A DNA stretch of 64,000 bases from Companilactobacillus zhongbaensis (GTDB lineage: Bacteria > Bacillota > Bacilli > Lactobacillales > Lactobacillaceae), in contig NZ_RHOM01000013.1 of the NCBI RefSeq assembly GCF_003946515.1, positions 1 to 64,000 on the forward strand. Reading direction: 5' to 3'. Of the stretch, positions 61,951 to 64,000 are shown in pieces. The notes beneath the pieces were generated by a model. It did no database searches. It saw only the letters and a list, made by a program, of their open reading frames with translations, and was not told the origin of the DNA. Numbering within the stretch: the stretch's first letter is position 1; every line of letters begins with the position of its first letter. The translations under genes were made by a program, and so were the position numbers.

Positions 61951-62189
61951 AAGTAAGTACCGTATCTCCACAAAAAAATGGATTTTGTACAAACCTAGGT
62001 TCTGGTGGGGTGGAGGGAATTCGCCGTCAGCCGCGAAATTTTCGTTTGCACGGCATGGGCCGTGCTTACGAAAAGACCCAGCTTTGAGATGTCCGAGGCG
62101 GTTTTCCTTGGATAGCTCAAAGTGGGTCCGCAGCGTTCCACGGCGCAATTCCCGGAACCCCACCAGAACCGGCAGTGAACCACCACCCA
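61951..62189 (-). repeat. Structured dispersed element, copy E10 (type B)
   Basis: The head GGTTCACTGCCGG is at 62181 on the minus strand. The outer stem ggttctggtgggg / ccccaccagaacc replaces both arms of the E9 stem. The inner parts are nearly identical to E9. The tail (gtggagatacggtacttac) is at 61951. The plus-strand frames inside it are not genes. Confidence 0.9.
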
Positions 62190-62239
62190 ACATACAACCT
62201 CAAAAAACATCAAAAAAAAAGCCGAAAATAAATTTCGAC

Positions 62240-63565
62240 TTAATCCTTTAATTCATTTACTGCTTTTTCAATCTTAGTCTCGTTATACATCAACAACACC
62301 AAAAACATAACAACATACAAAGCCAAAGGAATCAAACCATAGTTAAGATTGATCGCCGAAATAGCGTCTGCTGTTTGTGCTTGGTTAGAATGATAACCGG
62401 CAAGATCCAAAGTTCCAGCTGTAACTAGACCCCCAAGACCAAGACCTAAGTTAACTCCAAAGTCATCCGTTGAAGCTAAAACTCCTTCTGCTTGGATGCC
62501 CATGGAAGTTCCGTATCTGATGGTATCGGCTATCATGATCGATACTAGTCCGATGATGAAGCCATTTCCGATGGAGTTGATGAAGACTCCTGAGAAGATC
62601 AATGGGACGTTTTCGGCGTAAGCAGCAGCTGCTATGATGGCTTGGCCGATGAAACCGGCGATTATTCCGATCTGCATGGTGCGTTTTTTACCGATTTTGG
62701 CGGAGACGAAGTAGATGGCTACTACTCCAATCAAGGCTGTGAAGGTGAATCCGTTGGCCCAGGATACTAAGCCTTCATTTTTGATGACGTATTTGAAGTA
62801 ATAAATTGTCGTCTGATTTCTGACTGACGTCGTTAACCAATACAAGAAAATGACGACGGAAATTACCATCCAAGGCTTGTTTTGTTTTAACATGCCCCAG
62901 ACTTCTTTGAGTGGTTGGTGACTGATAGTTTTGTCGGTGAAACGCTCTCTTACGTGGAAGAAAGTGTTTAAGATCAAAACTAGAGAGATGATACCAAAGA
63001 GGATGATAGTACCTAAAAATCCTTTTTGCTGGTCACCACGGCCAAATAAGACTACAAGAGGAATCGTAAAGGTTCCGACGATAAATTGGACAGATGAGCC
63101 AAAGAATTGTCTGATAACTCCTAATAAGGTAGTCTCTCGTTCATTATCGGTCATAGTTGGTAAGATCGAAGTGATCGGTAAGTTGACGGCAGTGTAGAAG
63201 AAACCTAATCCTAAGTAAGTCACGTAAGCCCAAATTAGTTTTCCGGTATGTGGTAAGAAACTAGGCGTTACGAAGGTCAAGACGGCAAAAATTACGTATG
63301 GGAAAGCATACCATAAGAAGAATGGTCGGCTTTTTCCCCATTTGGAATTAGTTTTGTCGATCATGACTCCGATGATCAAACTTTCAAAAACATCGGCGAC
63401 TCGAGCAACTACGAATAAGACGGCTGCTTCTCTGGCGGTTAAACCGAAGACGTCGGTATAGAAGAAAAGTAGGTAAGTGGTCATCATTTGAAAGACTAGG
63501 TTATCGGCTGCGTCACTTAAACCATAACTGATCCGTTCGGTGATAGAAGTTCGCCACTTATTCAT
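62240..63565 (-). CDS. GPH-family sugar:cation symporter (second copy)
   Basis: This 441-residue protein has about 12 membrane segments. SYGLSDAADNLVFQMMTTYLLFFYTDVFG, VADVFESLIIGVMIDKTNSKWGKSRPFFLWY and NLPITSILPTM are GPH-family signatures, as in the protein at 45908-47299. It imports a glycoside, pentoside or hexuronide with a cation; the substrate is unknown. It starts three bases after a YagU-like gene, so the two are co-transcribed. A weak hairpin with T-run (62212-62243, minus strand) overlaps its stop. Confidence 0.9.
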   Translation of the reverse strand: MNKWRTSITERISYGLSDAADNLVFQMMTTYLLFFYTDVFGLTAREAAVLFVVARVADVFESLIIGVMIDKTNSKWGKSRPFFLWYAFPYVIFAVLTFVTPSFLPHTGKLIWAYVTYLGLGFFYTAVNLPITSILPTMTDNERETTLLGVIRQFFGSSVQFIVGTFTIPLVVLFGRGDQQKGFLGTIILFGIISLVLILNTFFHVRERFTDKTISHQPLKEVWGMLKQNKPWMVISVVIFLYWLTTSVRNQTTIYYFKYVIKNEGLVSWANGFTFTALIGVVAIYFVSAKIGKKRTMQIGIIAGFIGQAIIAAAAYAENVPLIFSGVFINSIGNGFIIGLVSIMIADTIRYGTSMGIQAEGVLASTDDFGVNLGLGLGGLVTAGTLDLAGYHSNQAQTADAISAINLNYGLIPLALYVVMFLVLLMYNETKIEKAVNELKD

Positions 63566-63568
63566 GGA

Positions 63569-64000
63569 CTACTTCTTTGCTGTTAAACGACGGTAGAGTT
63601 CGCGGCCAACGATATCATTAGTCCACATCCAAGCAATGTGTCCTAAAGCCTCAGAAATGTGTTCTTCAGTAGGTTGGTCAGAAGCTGAAGGGACAGTCTT
63701 CATCATTGGCATGATGCCGATGTGGAAGGCAACCCAAATTGCTAGACCAAAAATTGTTCCCGAAGTAAAACGCAAGTAACGTCTGTTTTGTGTTAATACT
63801 TCGTAAATAATGGCGAATGATGTTGAAAAACCAAAGTGCATTAAATAGCTGACCCAAGGTAGTTTGTGGCCAGAGTATGTATAAGTTGCGTGAGTAACTT
63901 TTTCAGGCACCCCAAATTGTTGCAACAATTTTTGTGGAGGGTTAGTAGCATCTCGTTGAGCAGTACGTGGTGGCAAGATGTTTTCCCATCCTAATTTAAC
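63569..64000 (-). CDS. YagU-like (DUF1440) membrane protein, cut by the window end
   Basis: The frame is open to the last base of the window (VKLGWENILPPRTAQRDATNPPQ), so the gene starts beyond 64000. The internal TTG at 63976 is not the real start. VKLGWExxLPPRT-x-RDATNPPQ is the family signature of YagU/DUF1440 inner-membrane proteins. Two membrane segments are visible in this part (VSYLMHFGFSTSFAIIYEV and SGTIFGLAIWVAFHIGIMP). The C-terminal ALGHIAWMWTNDIVGRELYRRL is also typical. It precedes a GPH transporter gene by three bases. Its role is not established. Confidence 0.85.
   Translation of the reverse strand, partial: VKLGWENILPPRTAQRDATNPPQKLLQQFGVPEKVTHATYTYSGHKLPWVSYLMHFGFSTSFAIIYEVLTQNRRYLRFTSGTIFGLAIWVAFHIGIMPMMKTVPSASDQPTEEHISEALGHIAWMWTNDIVGRELYRRLTAKK

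Noticed and set aside
61844-62251. Open frames inside the structured elements (for example FELSKENRLGHLKAGSF repeated at 53.1, 60.6 and 62.1 kb)
   Set aside because: The same peptide appears in each type B copy only because the DNA is repeated. The frames have no ribosome-binding site, and stem changes follow base pairing, not codons.

Overview
The window looks like a low-GC lactobacillus chromosome. I favour the Companilactobacillus (farciminis/alimentarius) group, but that is inference from gene content: class Ib nrdHIEF with NrdR boxes, LVIS_2131 and DUF2187 proteins, GPH sugar symporters, a GH65 phosphorylase, SLAP-like and matrixin-like secreted proteins, and an NlpC/P60 hydrolase. No rRNA, tRNA or CRISPR array was seen. 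Most housekeeping genes lie in the right-hand third; the left two thirds are accessory. Layout: (1) 1-14070 is one enormous leucine/proline-rich hydrophobic reading frame (about 4,690 codons inside the window, 5' end outside). It is built from five tandem units of about 387 residues and three units of about 643 residues, and is broken by two small frameshifts. (2) 14.6-16.3 kb is an orphan TnpB element with its probable omega RNA. (3) 16.7-18.5 kb holds an Mga-type regulator and a probable structured small RNA. (4) 19.6-23.4 kb is a five-gene operon: MFS transporter, alpha/beta hydrolase, unknown protein, TauE/SafE permease, DUF1634 protein. (5) 24.2-34.8 kb is a cluster of secreted metzincin-like proteins (five genes with HExxHxxGxxD), paralogous lipoproteins, a CAP protein, two broken membrane-anchored proteins and a membrane-embedded XRE regulator. 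Several upstream regions share a CGTTATAACG palindrome. (6) 36.1-40.1 kb is an overlapping three-gene unit: nuclease-helicase fusion, PD-(D/E)XK-like protein, beta/sce7725-like protein. (7) 40.2-44.8 kb holds very small genes, including six tandem, nearly identical 35-residue peptide genes on the minus strand, plus a large secreted protein. (8) 44.8-53.0 kb holds esterase/GPH transporter, purine salvage, and GH65 phosphorylase/AraC modules. (9) 53.8-64.0 kb holds nrdHIEF, LVIS_2131, DUF2187, guanylate kinase-like, NlpC/P60 and VOC genes, a second small RNA candidate, a second GPH transporter and a YagU-like gene cut by the window end. Between these blocks sit at least ten copies of GC-rich, intergenic structured elements. 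Their stems differ between copies while both sides of each stem change together, so pairing is kept: a structure-conserved repeat family. The three most unusual items are the giant hydrophobic gene, the six-copy micropeptide array and the covarying structured repeats. All calls were made by reading alone; no database search or folding program was run.
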